From Mycobacterium sp. E2733 (GTDB lineage Bacteria > Actinomycetota > Actinomycetes > Mycobacteriales > Mycobacteriaceae), in the NCBI RefSeq assembly GCF_001667585.1, contig NZ_LZJZ01000020.1, forward strand, positions 124,001 through 188,000: DNA of 64,000 nt. The letters are read 5' to 3'. Below are positions 25,397-35,026 of the stretch, piece by piece. The translations under genes and the position numbers were made by a program. The notes under the pieces are model-generated. The model saw only the letters and a program-made list of their open reading frames with translations, was not told the origin of the DNA and ran no database searches. The first letter of the stretch is position 1; each line of letters opens with the position of its first letter.

Positions 25397-26926
25397 ATGC
25401 CTGCCCAGGACACGGCAGAGCCCGCCACTGCGACTGCAGCGACCATCGCGGACGCCGCGCCTGGGTCACCCGTCGACCGCCGACTGTTGATCGGCGGCCG
25501 GCTGGTCACCACCGACAAATCTTTCCCGTCGATCAATCCCGCCACCGGCGCGGTGATCGGGCATGCTCCGGATGCCGGTGTCGATGAGGCCGAAGCGGCG
25601 ATCGCGGCGGCCCGCCGTGCCTTCGACACCACCAGTTGGCCCACAGACGTCGAGTTTCGGATCCGCTGCCTCGACCAACTGCATGGGGCGCTGATCGACC
25701 ACGCCGACGAGTTGCGTGAACTGACCATCGCCGAAGTGGGCGCCACCCGAGCGCTGACCCACGGCGCCCAACTCGACGAGCCGATCGGCATCGTGCACTT
25801 CTACGCGGACCTGCTTCGCGGCTACCAGTTCTCCGAAGACCTCGGCGAAAAAGAATCGCGGGGCATGCTCCATCACCGCTGGGTGGAAAAGGAAGCCGCC
25901 GGGGTGGTCGCCGCGATCATCGCTTACAACTACCCAAACCAGCTGGCGCTGGCGAAGCTGGCCCCCGCGCTGGCAGCCGGATGCACCGTGGTCCTCAAGG
26001 GCGCGCCGGACACCCCGTTGGTCACGCTGGCGCTCGGTGAACTCATCGCCAATCACACCGACATACCGGACGGCGTGGTCAACGTGCTCAGCTCCTGGGG
26101 CGCAGAGGCGGGCGAGGCGCTGACCGGCAGTCCCGCCGTCGACGTCGTCACCTTCACCGGGTCAACCGCGGTGGGGCGCAAGATCATGGCCGCCGCGAGC
26201 GAAACGGTCAAGCGGGTCTTCCTGGAACTGGGCGGCAAGTCGGCGGCCATCGTGCTCGACGATGCCGACTTCGCCGGCGCGGCCATGTTCGCGGCCTTCA
26301 GCATGGTGACCCACGCGGGGCAGGGGTGTGCGCTGACGTCCCGGCTGCTGGTGCCCAAGTCGCATCACGACGAGATCGTCGAGCTGATCGCGCAGAACTT
26401 CGCCAAGGTCCGCCACGGCGACCCGGCAGATCCGAAAACCTACATGGGCCCGCTGATCAACGAGCGCCAGCGGGACAAGGTCGACGGCATGGTGCAGCGG
26501 GCCGTCGCGGCGGGGGCGACCCTGGTCACCGGTGGCAAGCGGTTGGACCCGGGCTACTTCTATGCGCCGACCCTGCTCACCCACGTCGATCCCGACAGCG
26601 AAATCGCGCAGGAGGAGGTCTTCGGGCCGGTGCTCGTCGTGATCGCGTTCGACGATGACGACGACGCGGTGCGCATCGCCAACAACTCGATCTACGGCCT
26701 GGCCGGCGCCGTCTTCAGCGGCGACCAGGACCGGGCGCTCGCGGTGGCGCGCCGCATCCGGACCGGCTCCTTCTCGATCAACGGCGGCAACTACTTCGGC
26801 GCCGACAGCCCGTTCGGTGGCTTCAAGCAGTCGGGGGTGGGCCGCGAGATGGGTGTGGCCGGTCTGGAGGAATTCTTGGAACGCAAAACTTATGCCACTC
26901 CGGCGGTCCAGGGGGCCCCGGCGTGA
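25397..26926 (+). CDS. Aldehyde dehydrogenase (NAD(P)+)
   Basis: A 509-residue aldehyde dehydrogenase. It has IAYNYPNQLALAKLAPALAAG (cofactor region), FTGSTAVG, the general base LELGGKS, the catalytic cysteine in HAGQGCALTSR, and EEVFGPV and SPFGGFKQSG. The N-terminus carries about 25 extra Ala/Thr-rich residues. It would oxidise an aldehyde, for example one made by a P450 and dehydrogenase, to an acid for CoA activation. The downstream CoA-transferase overlaps its stop by 4 bp. Confidence 0.95.
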   Translation: MPAQDTAEPATATAATIADAAPGSPVDRRLLIGGRLVTTDKSFPSINPATGAVIGHAPDAGVDEAEAAIAAARRAFDTTSWPTDVEFRIRCLDQLHGALIDHADELRELTIAEVGATRALTHGAQLDEPIGIVHFYADLLRGYQFSEDLGEKESRGMLHHRWVEKEAAGVVAAIIAYNYPNQLALAKLAPALAAGCTVVLKGAPDTPLVTLALGELIANHTDIPDGVVNVLSSWGAEAGEALTGSPAVDVVTFTGSTAVGRKIMAAASETVKRVFLELGGKSAAIVLDDADFAGAAMFAAFSMVTHAGQGCALTSRLLVPKSHHDEIVELIAQNFAKVRHGDPADPKTYMGPLINERQRDKVDGMVQRAVAAGATLVTGGKRLDPGYFYAPTLLTHVDPDSEIAQEEVFGPVLVVIAFDDDDDAVRIANNSIYGLAGAVFSGDQDRALAVARRIRTGSFSINGGNYFGADSPFGGFKQSGVGREMGVAGLEEFLERKTYATPAVQGAPA

Positions 26927-28128
26927 AGCCGCTCGAGGGCATCCGCGTCCTGGAAGTCGCCATGTACGGGTTCGTCCCGTCGGCGGGTGCGGTGCTCGCC
27001 GAATGGGGTGCCGACGTGGTCAAAGTCGAGCACGCGGTCACCGGCGATCCGCAGCGGGGGCTGCGACAGACCGGCATGCTGCGCGTCGAAGGTGACCCGA
27101 ACCCCAACATCGAGCACGCGAACCGCGGCAAGCGCAGCATCGGGCTGGACATGTCGGTGCCCGAGGGCAAGGAGGTGCTCTACGAGCTGGCCCGCCGAGC
27201 CGATGTGTTCCTCACCAGCTTCCTGCCCGGTACCCGCCAGAAGTTCGGGATCGACGTCGACGACATTCGGGCGGTGAACCCGAAAATCATCTACGCGCGC
27301 GGGAGCGCGCTCGGCCCGCGGGGCGAAGAGTCGGTCAAGGGCGGCTACGACATGACCGCGTTCTGGTGCCGGGCCGGAACCGCGGCGACCATCACTCCCG
27401 CCGGCATGCCGGGAATGATCGCGCCGCCCGGGCCGGCGTACGGCGACACCATCTCCGGCACCAACCTCGCCGGTGGCATCGCGGTGGCGCTGCTCAAACG
27501 GGAGCGCACCGGCGAGCCGTCCGTCGTCGACGTGTCGCTGCTCGGGAGCGGCCTTTGGTCAATGGGGCACACGGTCGCGCTGACGAACCACCTGGGCCAG
27601 CGGCTCGAAGCGCCCCCGCCCGGTGTACACGGCGCTCCCAACAACCCTCTGGTCGGGCTTTACACCACGTCCGACGGTCGCTATATCTCCTTCGTGATGA
27701 TGCAACCCACCAAGTTTTGGGCCGACGTCTGCCGGCACGTTTACCTGCCGGAGTTGGCCGACGACCCGCGTTTTGAAACGGTGGATAAGATCGCCGCCAA
27801 TACAGCGGAGGCGGTGGAGATCCTGACCAAGGTGATCGCAACCCGGACGTTGGAAGAGTGGAGCGAACGCTTCGCCACCCTGGCCGGGCCCTGGGCGCCC
27901 GTGCAGGACACCCTGCAAGCCGCCAAAGACGCACAGATCCGGGCCAACGAGTACATCGTGCAGGCGGGTGAACTCGAGTTGGTCGCGAACCCGGTCCAGT
28001 TCGACCTCGCGGCCCCACAGACCGGGCCGGCGCCCGGCTTCGCCGAACAGACCGACGACATCTTGATGGAACTCGGACTCGACTGGGACCGAATCATCGA
28101 ACTCAAGACGGCCGGCGCCGTCACCTAG
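26923..28128 (+). CDS. CaiB/BaiF (class III) CoA-transferase
   Basis: A 401-residue class III CoA transferase: LEGIRVLEVAMYGFVPSAG, LAEWGADVVKVE, NRGKRSIGLDM, and the Asp-containing stretch NPKIIYARGSALGPRGEE. The family moves CoA between acids or racemises 2-methylacyl-CoAs. The start is GTG overlapping the aldehyde dehydrogenase stop (GTGA), so the acid made upstream could be converted directly to its CoA thioester. It is the last gene before the mce operon. Confidence 0.93.
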   Translation: MKPLEGIRVLEVAMYGFVPSAGAVLAEWGADVVKVEHAVTGDPQRGLRQTGMLRVEGDPNPNIEHANRGKRSIGLDMSVPEGKEVLYELARRADVFLTSFLPGTRQKFGIDVDDIRAVNPKIIYARGSALGPRGEESVKGGYDMTAFWCRAGTAATITPAGMPGMIAPPGPAYGDTISGTNLAGGIAVALLKRERTGEPSVVDVSLLGSGLWSMGHTVALTNHLGQRLEAPPPGVHGAPNNPLVGLYTTSDGRYISFVMMQPTKFWADVCRHVYLPELADDPRFETVDKIAANTAEAVEILTKVIATRTLEEWSERFATLAGPWAPVQDTLQAAKDAQIRANEYIVQAGELELVANPVQFDLAAPQTGPAPGFAEQTDDILMELGLDWDRIIELKTAGAVT

Positions 28129-28339
28129 AGCCGGAGGTTCCCTCGATGTTTGTGCCGACCGTCGTGTCCGTTGCGCCTCAGTCGCTCCGGCTAAGCGGTG
28201 TGCTGATGGGTTGTCGGATAACGGTTATGCATTTTCCGTTCCACCCGGACTCGGCATGAGTCATAATCGCCGGACGCTTCAAGACACGGGGCCCCACGTT
28301 TTGAAGCGTCTACTCACGCAACAGAATGGAGGGCCTGGC
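28129..28339. other. Gene-free stretch upstream of the mce operon
   Basis: About 210 bp without a convincing gene. It contains an 11-bp palindrome ATAACGGTTAT (28,218-28,228) and a long-armed stem-loop at 28,273-28,310. A TTG-initiated frame of 98 codons crosses it but lacks a ribosome site and conserved-looking sequence over its first half. The mce promoter is probably here; no clear TANNNT -10 stands out. Confidence 0.4.
28273..28310. promoter_or_regulatory. Long inverted repeat / stem-loop before the mce operon
   Basis: GACGCTTCAA and its exact complement TTGAAGCGTC are 18 bp apart. The spacer centre, GGGGCCCC, is itself palindromic. It could be a wide-spaced operator or an RNA hairpin in the mce leader. 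It is 144 bp past the CoA-transferase stop, so a terminator role is less likely, and it has no T-tract. Confidence 0.45.
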
Positions 28340-28507
28340 GTGAGGATGGACAGCGCTGTCATGCCCGATGCATATGCCGGATTCCGGCCGCACACAGGGC
28401 GTTTCGACGTCTCCAGCACCCCCCCGCGGCCGCCGGTTCAGCCAAATCTACAGCAGTCAGTAGGCGAGAACAAGACTGTCGGTCTCGTAACTCAGGAAAG
28501 AGTCTGA
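28340..28507 (+). CDS. Possible small protein upstream of yrbEA
   Basis: A 55-codon frame starting at GTG 28,340, preceded by GGAGGG at good spacing and ending 5 bp before the yrbEA ATG. It starts MRMDSAVMPDAY and is Pro/Gln-rich (STPPRPPVQPN). No family is recognised and no signal or membrane segment is visible. The ribosome site and the tight junction with yrbEA are the only support. It may be a leader peptide coupling translation, or chance. Confidence 0.35.
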   Translation: MRMDSAVMPDAYAGFRPHTGRFDVSSTPPRPPVQPNLQQSVGENKTVGLVTQERV

Positions 28508-28512
28508 GGCCG

Positions 28513-29331
28513 ATGGCAACCAAGGGAGCAGACCACTGGTCAGCGGGATTGCCCCAGCTGAAACTGAAATGGGACATGTCGGGGCCCATGCAGGCGGTCG
28601 GAGCCTTGTTTGCGATGTCCGCCGATGCGGTCAAGTTCGCGTTCCGTCGGCCCTTCCAGTGGCGGGAGTTCTTGGAGCAGTCCTGGTTCGTCGCGCGGGT
28701 GTCGCTGGCGCCTACCTTGTTGGTAGCCATCCCGTTTACCGTCCTCGTCAGCTTCACGCTCAACATCCTCTTGCGCGAACTGGGCGCGGCGGACCTATCC
28801 GGTGCGGGTGCGGCGTTCGGTGCAGTCACCCAGCTCGGACCGCTGGTCACGGTTTTGATCGTGGCGGGCGCGGGTGCTACGGCAATGTGTGCGGACCTGG
28901 GAGCACGAACGATTCGTGAAGAAATCGACGCGATGGAGGTGCTGGGCATCAACCCGGTGCAACGGTTGGTCACACCGCGCATGCTGGCTTCCGGATTGGT
29001 CGCCTTCTTGCTCAACAGCCTCGTTGTGATCATCGGCGTCCTTGGCGGCTACGTCTTTTCGGTGTTCGTGCAAGACGTCAATCCCGGCGCGTTCGCCGCG
29101 GGTATCACGCTGCTCACCGGCGTGCCCGAGGTGATCATTTCGTGCATCAAGGCAGCGCTTTTCGGGCTCATCGCCGGTTTGGTGGCCTGCTATCGGGGGC
29201 TGTCGATCACCGGCGGGGGCGCCAAGGCCGTTGGCAACGCGGTGAACGAAACCGTCGTGTATGCCTTCATGTCCTTGTTCGTCGTCAATGTGGTCGTCAC
29301 CGCGATCGGCATCAAGATGACGGCGAAGTAG
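28513..29331 (+). CDS. yrbEA: YrbE/MlaE-family ABC permease (YrbEA)
   Basis: A 272-residue MlaE-type permease with five to six membrane segments and the family signature around GARTIREEIDAMEVLGINPVQ, the coupling region that contacts the ATPase. The N-terminal 50 residues are an amphipathic segment. It pairs with YrbEB to form the inner-membrane core of the Mce lipid importer. The cognate ATPase (MceG) is not in this window, as is usual for mycobacteria. Confidence 0.95.
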   Translation: MATKGADHWSAGLPQLKLKWDMSGPMQAVGALFAMSADAVKFAFRRPFQWREFLEQSWFVARVSLAPTLLVAIPFTVLVSFTLNILLRELGAADLSGAGAAFGAVTQLGPLVTVLIVAGAGATAMCADLGARTIREEIDAMEVLGINPVQRLVTPRMLASGLVAFLLNSLVVIIGVLGGYVFSVFVQDVNPGAFAAGITLLTGVPEVIISCIKAALFGLIAGLVACYRGLSITGGGAKAVGNAVNETVVYAFMSLFVVNVVVTAIGIKMTAK

Positions 29332-29339
29332 GGGCTGTC

Positions 29340-30185
29340 ATGGCGCTGAGGGCTACATATCCGCGACTGGCTCGCCAATTCGAGAGGCCGGTCGCCTTAC
29401 TGGGGCGCATCGGCGACCACACCCTGTTCTACGGCAAGGCGCTCGCCGGGGTGCCCTTCGCCGCCACCCGCTACACGCGCGAAGTCGTTCGGCTGGTTGC
29501 CGAGATCAGCATGGGCGCGGGCACTTTGGCGATGATCGGCGGAACCGTCGTGATCGTCGGCTTCCTGACGCTGGCGGCGGGCGGCACGCTGGCGATTCAG
29601 GGCTACACCTCGCTGGGCAACATCGGCATCGAGGCGCTGACGGGCTTCTTGTCCGCGTTCATCAACGTGCGGATCGCGGCACCGGTGGTCGCCGGCATCG
29701 GCCTGGCGGCCACCTTCGGCGCCGGGGTGACCGCCCAGCTGGGTGCCATGCGGATCAACGAAGAAGTCGATGCGTTGGAGAGCATGGCCATTCGGCCGGT
29801 TGCCTACTTGGTGAGCACCAGGATCCTCGCGGGGATGATGGCTATCACGCCGTTGTACGCCATCGCCGTCATCCTGTCGTTCCTGGCGAGTCAATTCACC
29901 ACGACGTTCTTGCTTGGCCAGTCACAGGGTCTTTACCAGCACTACTTCAACACGTTCCTAAACCCGATCGACTTGTTGTGGTCGTTCCTGCAGGCCATCC
30001 TGATGGCGCTCACCATCTTGCTGATTCACACCTACTACGGTTATTTCGCTTCGGGCGGGCCGGCCGGTGTCGGCAACGCGACGGGTAACGCGGTGCGCAC
30101 CTCGCTCATCGTCGTGGTGTCGGTAACGCTGTTGGTCTCGCTATCTATCTACGGTACGAACGGCAACTTCAACCTGTCCGGTTAG
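29340..30185 (+). CDS. yrbEB: YrbE/MlaE-family ABC permease (YrbEB)
   Basis: A 281-residue second permease. It starts at ATG 29,340, 8 bp after the yrbEA stop; the longer frame runs back through yrbEA and is not real. The MlaE signature is at GAMRINEEVDALESMAIRPVA, and there are several hydrophobic segments (GGTVVIVGFLTLAAGGTLAI and AIAVILSFLAS). It ends NFNLSG. It forms a heterodimer with YrbEA. Confidence 0.95.
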   Translation: MALRATYPRLARQFERPVALLGRIGDHTLFYGKALAGVPFAATRYTREVVRLVAEISMGAGTLAMIGGTVVIVGFLTLAAGGTLAIQGYTSLGNIGIEALTGFLSAFINVRIAAPVVAGIGLAATFGAGVTAQLGAMRINEEVDALESMAIRPVAYLVSTRILAGMMAITPLYAIAVILSFLASQFTTTFLLGQSQGLYQHYFNTFLNPIDLLWSFLQAILMALTILLIHTYYGYFASGGPAGVGNATGNAVRTSLIVVVSVTLLVSLSIYGTNGNFNLSG

Positions 30186-30205
30186 CTTCAGGAGGTGGAA
30201 CGGCA

Positions 30206-31468
30206 GTGACGCAGAGTGTGCCAGCGGGTCGCGGCGCGGTCGGTGGCCGACCCGCGCGCGCCGGCCATGCGCGGCCGCCGGCATCACGGAATTACCTGCC
30301 ACCCCTGCTCGGACTGATCACCGTCGTCATCATCGGCTTGATTTTCGCCGTGGCGGTGGGTCTGTTTCAGGGCTCCTTCACCGAATCCGTGCCGGTGACC
30401 GTGATCTCGCAACGCGCCGGCCTGGTCATGAACCCCGACGCCAAGGTCAAGATGCGCGGCGTGCAGGTAGGCAAGGTCGCTTCGATCGAATCGCTGCCCA
30501 ACGGCCAAGCGGCCATCCACTTGGCGATGGACCCGTCGCAATTGCACTTCATACCCGGCAATGTGCTCGTCGACATCGCGTCATCGACGGTCTTCGGCGC
30601 GAAGTCCGTCCTGCTGGTGGAACCGGCGCAACCCTCGGCCCAGCGGCTGCACGCCGGCCAGACGCTGCAGGGTCAGCACGTCATGGTTGAAATCAACACG
30701 GTGTTCCAGCAGTTGGTGTCCGTCCTCGAGCACATCGACCCACCGAAGCTCAACGAGTCACTGGGTGCGCTCGCCCAAGCGTTCAGTGGGCGGGGTCCAC
30801 AGCTCGGCCAGTCGCTGAGCGACCTGGATTCGTTTCTGGCCAAGCTGGAGCCGAGCCTGCCCGCATTCAGGCATGACCTCTCGGTCTTACCGGTGGTGTC
30901 AAACGCCTACGCCGACGCGGCACCGTACCTGTTGAAGACCGCGTCAAATGCGACCCGGATCAGCAAGACGATCGTCGAGGAGCAGCGCAACCTGGATGCA
31001 TTCTTGATCAGCGCGATCGGCCTGGCCGACATCGGCAACGACGTGTTGTCGACGAACCGACAACGACTGACGGATGTGTTGCATCTGCTGGTGCCGACCA
31101 CCGATCTGACCAACGTGTACCACGAGGCGCTCACCTGCGGTTTCGGCGGGCTGGTAACGATAGCCCACAGTCCGCCGCTGTCGGAACCGAGCATCAACAT
31201 CTCGGCAAGCCTCACGTGGGGCGGCGAACGCTACCGGTATCCAACAAACCTTCCCAAGGTTGCGGCAACGGGTGGGCCGAAATGCCTGGGTCTGCCGGTA
31301 ATTCCGTTCAACTCGGCTCCACCGCAATTCATCACTGATATCGGCGCCGACCCGGTCGGGTACGGAAACCCGCAGCTGCTGATCAACTCCGATCTCCTCA
31401 AGCAGCTGTTGTACGGGCCGATCGCCGGGCCGCCACGCAACTCCGCCATGGTTGGGATGCCCGGATGA
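30206..31468 (+). CDS. mceA: Mce family protein A
   Basis: A 420-residue MCE protein. It has a Pro/Arg-rich N-terminus, one membrane anchor (about residues 33-55, LLGLITVVIIGLIFAVAVGL) and an MCE/MlaD domain (VPVTVISQRAGLVM to about 135, with RGVQVGKVASIE). A long helical region and a C-terminal domain with Cys pair TCGF/KCLG follow. The start is GTG 30,206 after AGGAGGTGG. MCE subunits form the periplasmic ring or tunnel that conducts lipids. The stop overlaps mceB by 4 bp. Confidence 0.94.
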   Translation: MTQSVPAGRGAVGGRPARAGHARPPASRNYLPPLLGLITVVIIGLIFAVAVGLFQGSFTESVPVTVISQRAGLVMNPDAKVKMRGVQVGKVASIESLPNGQAAIHLAMDPSQLHFIPGNVLVDIASSTVFGAKSVLLVEPAQPSAQRLHAGQTLQGQHVMVEINTVFQQLVSVLEHIDPPKLNESLGALAQAFSGRGPQLGQSLSDLDSFLAKLEPSLPAFRHDLSVLPVVSNAYADAAPYLLKTASNATRISKTIVEEQRNLDAFLISAIGLADIGNDVLSTNRQRLTDVLHLLVPTTDLTNVYHEALTCGFGGLVTIAHSPPLSEPSINISASLTWGGERYRYPTNLPKVAATGGPKCLGLPVIPFNSAPPQFITDIGADPVGYGNPQLLINSDLLKQLLYGPIAGPPRNSAMVGMPG

Positions 31469-32487
31469 GAACCCGCGCAACGCTGATCAAGTTCACGATC
31501 TTCGCGGTCGTGATGGCGATGCTGACCGCCTTCCTGTTCTTCATCTTCGGCCAGTACCGGACGGGTGCCACAAACGGGTATTCGGCCGTGTTCTCCGACG
31601 TTTCGCGTCTCAAGGCGGGGCAGTCGGTGCGGGTCGCGGGTATCCGGGTCGGCACCGTCAATAGTGTTTCGCTGCAGCCGGACAAGAAGGTTGTCGTGAA
31701 GTTCGACGCCGACCGCAACGTCGTCCTCACCGAGGGCACCAGGGCGGCGGTGCGCTACCTGAACCTGGTGGGCGATCGCTACCTCGAGCTCGTCGATGGT
31801 CCGGGCTCGACCAGGCGCCTGCCGGCCGGCGGTCAGATTCCTGTCAACCGCACAGCGCCGGCGCTCGACCTCGATCTGCTACTCGGCGGACTGAAACCCG
31901 TTACCCAGGGCCTGAATGCGCGCGACGTCAACGCGCTGACGTCGGGATTGTTGCAGGTCTTCCAGGGGCAAGGCGGGACTCTCGAATCGCTGTTCGCCAA
32001 GACGACGTCGTTTTCAAACGCCTTGGCGGACAACGATCAAACCGTGCAGCAACTGATCGACAACCTCAACATCGTCATCGGCACGATCTCCAAGGACGGT
32101 AACCAATTCTCCGGCGCAATCGATCGCCTCGAGCGGCTTGTCAGCGGGCTGTCGGACGACCGCAACACGATCGGCTCCGCCATCGACGCGCTGGACAGGG
32201 GAACCGCCTCGCTGGCGGATTTGCTGAGCAACGCGCGGCCGCCGCTGTCCGGCACGATAGACCAGCTGAGTCGGCTGGCGCCGATTCTCGATAACGACAA
32301 GGACCGCCTCGACGCCGCGATCGGCAAGGCGCCGAAGAACTACCGCAAGCTGGTCCGACTCGGAGTGAACGGTGCCACAATCCCGTACTACCTGTGCCAG
32401 TTGGAGCTGCGGGGCACGGATCTTCAGGGCAAGACGGTAAAAGCTCCCTTTTTCAGGTCAGAAGCTGGAAGGTGCACGGAACCCTGA
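31465..32487 (+). CDS. mceB: Mce family protein B
   Basis: A 340-residue MCE protein with anchor FTIFAVVMAMLTAFLFFIFG near the N-terminus, MCE domain NGYSAVFSDVSRLKAGQSVRV with VAGIRVGTV, and a long predicted helical stalk. Two C-terminal cysteines (YYLCQL, EAGRCTEP) may form a disulphide. The ATG overlaps the mceA stop, and the TGA overlaps the mceC ATG by one base (TGATG). Confidence 0.94.
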   Translation: MRTRATLIKFTIFAVVMAMLTAFLFFIFGQYRTGATNGYSAVFSDVSRLKAGQSVRVAGIRVGTVNSVSLQPDKKVVVKFDADRNVVLTEGTRAAVRYLNLVGDRYLELVDGPGSTRRLPAGGQIPVNRTAPALDLDLLLGGLKPVTQGLNARDVNALTSGLLQVFQGQGGTLESLFAKTTSFSNALADNDQTVQQLIDNLNIVIGTISKDGNQFSGAIDRLERLVSGLSDDRNTIGSAIDALDRGTASLADLLSNARPPLSGTIDQLSRLAPILDNDKDRLDAAIGKAPKNYRKLVRLGVNGATIPYYLCQLELRGTDLQGKTVKAPFFRSEAGRCTEP

Positions 32488-33605
32488 TGCTCAAGTATCG
32501 CGGAGCTGGGCTTGTCAAGGCAGGATTGATCGGCGTCGTCCTGGCGGTGATGGTCATCCTCGTGGGCCTGTCGCCCGACCGGTTCATTTCGTGGGCGACG
32601 ATGGTCAGGTACCAGGCGCTGTTTACCGAAGCCGGCGGCCTTGCGACGGGCAACCCTGTGATCGTGTCGGGCGTGAAGGTCGGCACGGTGTCGGATGTGA
32701 AGCTGCGCCACGGCGATGCGCTGGTGACGTTCGCGATGAAGGGCAACATCCTGCTCGGGTCGGAGACCTCCGCGCACATCCGCACCGGCACGCTGCTGGG
32801 CGAGCGGATGCTTGCATTGGAGTCCGCGGGCAACGGCACGATGCATCCGATGGCTCTCATTCCCGTGTCGCGCACGTCGTCGCCGTACTCACTGACGGAG
32901 GCGGTCAGCGACTTTACGACCGACACCGCCGGAACCAACACCGCGGCGCTGAACCAGTCGTTGGACACGCTCGCTGCGACGCTCGACCAGATCGCGCCAC
33001 AAATGGGGCCGGCCTTCGACGCGCTCACCCGGTTATCGCGCACCCTCAACAGCCGCAACAAGAGCCTGGGCGAGCTATTCAAGAGCGCCGGCGACGTCAC
33101 CGGGATCCTTTCCGAGCGCAGCCAGCAGGTCAACAAGCTCATCCTCAATTCCGACTCTCTGCTCCAAGTCCTGGTGGCGCGGCGGCAAGAGATCGTGGAC
33201 CTGCTGGCAAACACGTCGGTGGTGGCCAAACAGCTGACGGCGTTGGTGCACGAGAACGAAAGCAAACTGGCACCCACGCTGGAGAGGCTGAACAGGGTCC
33301 TCGCGATGCTGGAAAAGAACCGCGACAACATCAGCAAGGCGCTGCCGGGTCTGGCGAAATTCGAGATCACGGTTGGTGAGGCGATCTCAAGCATGTATGC
33401 ATATTCCGCATTCGTCCCGAACTTCCTTGTCCCCCAACTCTTCCAACCGTTCTTCGACTACCTCTGGGGATTCCGCACCTTCGACACTTCTAAGGGCCCC
33501 GGCCACCCGTCGCCGGTACCTCGGTCGCTGATCCCCTGGCCGTACAACGGCATTCCGGTGTGTCCTGGCTGCACGTTGGGCGGCAGGATCGGAGGGTCGC
33601 AATGA
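32487..33605 (+). CDS. mceC: Mce family protein C
   Basis: A 372-residue MCE protein with anchor GLIGVVLAVMVILVGLSP, MCE domain RYQALFTEAGGLATGNPVIV with VSGVKVGTV, a helical stalk, and a tail with VCPGC. ATG 32,487 gives the classic one-base overlap with mceB. An in-frame GTG at 32,472 would add five residues and cannot be excluded. The longer open frame back to 32,394 lies inside mceB. Confidence 0.92.
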   Translation: MLKYRGAGLVKAGLIGVVLAVMVILVGLSPDRFISWATMVRYQALFTEAGGLATGNPVIVSGVKVGTVSDVKLRHGDALVTFAMKGNILLGSETSAHIRTGTLLGERMLALESAGNGTMHPMALIPVSRTSSPYSLTEAVSDFTTDTAGTNTAALNQSLDTLAATLDQIAPQMGPAFDALTRLSRTLNSRNKSLGELFKSAGDVTGILSERSQQVNKLILNSDSLLQVLVARRQEIVDLLANTSVVAKQLTALVHENESKLAPTLERLNRVLAMLEKNRDNISKALPGLAKFEITVGEAISSMYAYSAFVPNFLVPQLFQPFFDYLWGFRTFDTSKGPGHPSPVPRSLIPWPYNGIPVCPGCTLGGRIGGSQ

Positions 33606-35026
33606 TCGCCCGCATGCCCCGCAAAAGGGTGGCCGCACTCGGGGCGGTTGTCCTGGTCTGCCTCATCGCAGCCGGCGCCGCCGTGCTCGTCCGCAATACG
33701 TTCTTCGGCCCGAAGACGATTACCGCCTACTTCACCACCGCCACCGCGATCTATCCCCATGACGAGGTTCGGGTATCGGGTGTCAAAGTCGGCAACATCA
33801 AATCCATTCAGCCGCAGGGCACACAGGCCAAGATGGTCCTCAAGGTCGACCGCGACGTCCCGATTCCGGCGGACGCGAAGGCGATTATCGTCGCGTCGAA
33901 TCTGGTGTCGGCCCGCTACGTGCAACTGTCGCCGGCCTATCGGGACAGTGGGCCGGTCATGCACGATGGGGCGGTCATACCGGTCGAACGGACCGCAGTG
34001 CCGGTCGAGTGGGATGAGGTCAAGACCCAGTTGATGCGGCTGGCAACGGATTTGGGACCCAAAAGTGGTGTATCCGGCACGTCGGTGGGCCGGTTCATCG
34101 ACAGCGCTGCGAATGCGCTCGAGGGCAATGGCGACAAGCTGCGGCAGACACTCGGCCAGCTGTCAGGGGTGGGCCGCATCCTGGCCAACGGTAGCGGCAA
34201 CATCGTCGACATCATCAAGAACCTGCAGACCTTCGTCGGCGCGCTGCGCGACAGCAACGTGCAGATCGTCCAGTTCAACGACCGCCTGGCCACACTCACC
34301 AGCGTGGTTGACGACAGCAGGTCCGACCTGGACGCGGCGTTGACCGATCTGTCGACGGCGGTCGGCGAGGTCCAGCGCTTCATCGCCGGGACTCGCAATC
34401 AGACCAGCGAGCAGATTGCTCGGTTGGCCGATGTCACACAGGTCTTGGTCGATAAGCACATGGCTCTGGAGAATATCCTGCACACCTCGCCGAACGCGCT
34501 CGGCAACTTCTTCAACGACTACAACGCCGACACCGGGACCATTGTGGGCGGGTTTGGGATCATGAACTTCGCGAATCCCACGTTTGGGGGTCAGCTTCTG
34601 CTGTCTTTCCCAGGCTGTGACCAAATCGGCGCCATCGAGAACGTCACTGCGGTCGAATCGGGGAAGCTGTGTGCCCTGTTCCTCGGTCCAGGTTTGCGGC
34701 TGCTGAACTTCAACAACCTGCCGATTCCCATCAACATCTTCTTGCAGAAGTCCGTGGACCCGTCCAAGATTCTCTACAGCGAACCCCGGCTGGCGCCCGG
34801 CGGCGAGGGCCCGAAACCTGGACCACCCGAGATCCCGCCCGCGGTGTCGGCCTACACGGGCTTGCCCGGTGATCCGGTGGGACCGCCCGGGGCGGTGCCG
34901 CCGGCGCGGATACCGGGCGCGGCGATGCCGCTGCCGCCCCCGCCGTCCACCCCGGAGCCGCCACCTCCGCCCCCGGCGCAGAGCGCGTCGGGCATGCTGC
35001 TACCGGCCGATGGGCCGCAACAATGA
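33602..35026 (+). CDS. mceD: Mce family protein D
   Basis: A 474-residue MCE protein starting at ATG 33,602 in an ATGA overlap with mceC. It has an anchor (VAALGAVVLVCLIAAGAAVLV), MCE domain TITAYFTTATAIYPHDEV with VSGVKVGNI, a helical stalk, and a Cys pair (PGCDQ, GKLCAL). The Pro/Gly-rich tail of about 80 residues (PPPPSTPEPPPPPPAQ) could span the peptidoglycan or bind cell-wall partners. Confidence 0.94.
   Translation: MIARMPRKRVAALGAVVLVCLIAAGAAVLVRNTFFGPKTITAYFTTATAIYPHDEVRVSGVKVGNIKSIQPQGTQAKMVLKVDRDVPIPADAKAIIVASNLVSARYVQLSPAYRDSGPVMHDGAVIPVERTAVPVEWDEVKTQLMRLATDLGPKSGVSGTSVGRFIDSAANALEGNGDKLRQTLGQLSGVGRILANGSGNIVDIIKNLQTFVGALRDSNVQIVQFNDRLATLTSVVDDSRSDLDAALTDLSTAVGEVQRFIAGTRNQTSEQIARLADVTQVLVDKHMALENILHTSPNALGNFFNDYNADTGTIVGGFGIMNFANPTFGGQLLLSFPGCDQIGAIENVTAVESGKLCALFLGPGLRLLNFNNLPIPINIFLQKSVDPSKILYSEPRLAPGGEGPKPGPPEIPPAVSAYTGLPGDPVGPPGAVPPARIPGAAMPLPPPPSTPEPPPPPPAQSASGMLLPADGPQQ

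Noticed and set aside
28211..28339. TTG-started upstream half of a 98-codon frame before yrbEA
   Set aside because: No ribosome site, and it crosses the inverted repeat; only the part from GTG 28,340 has any support.
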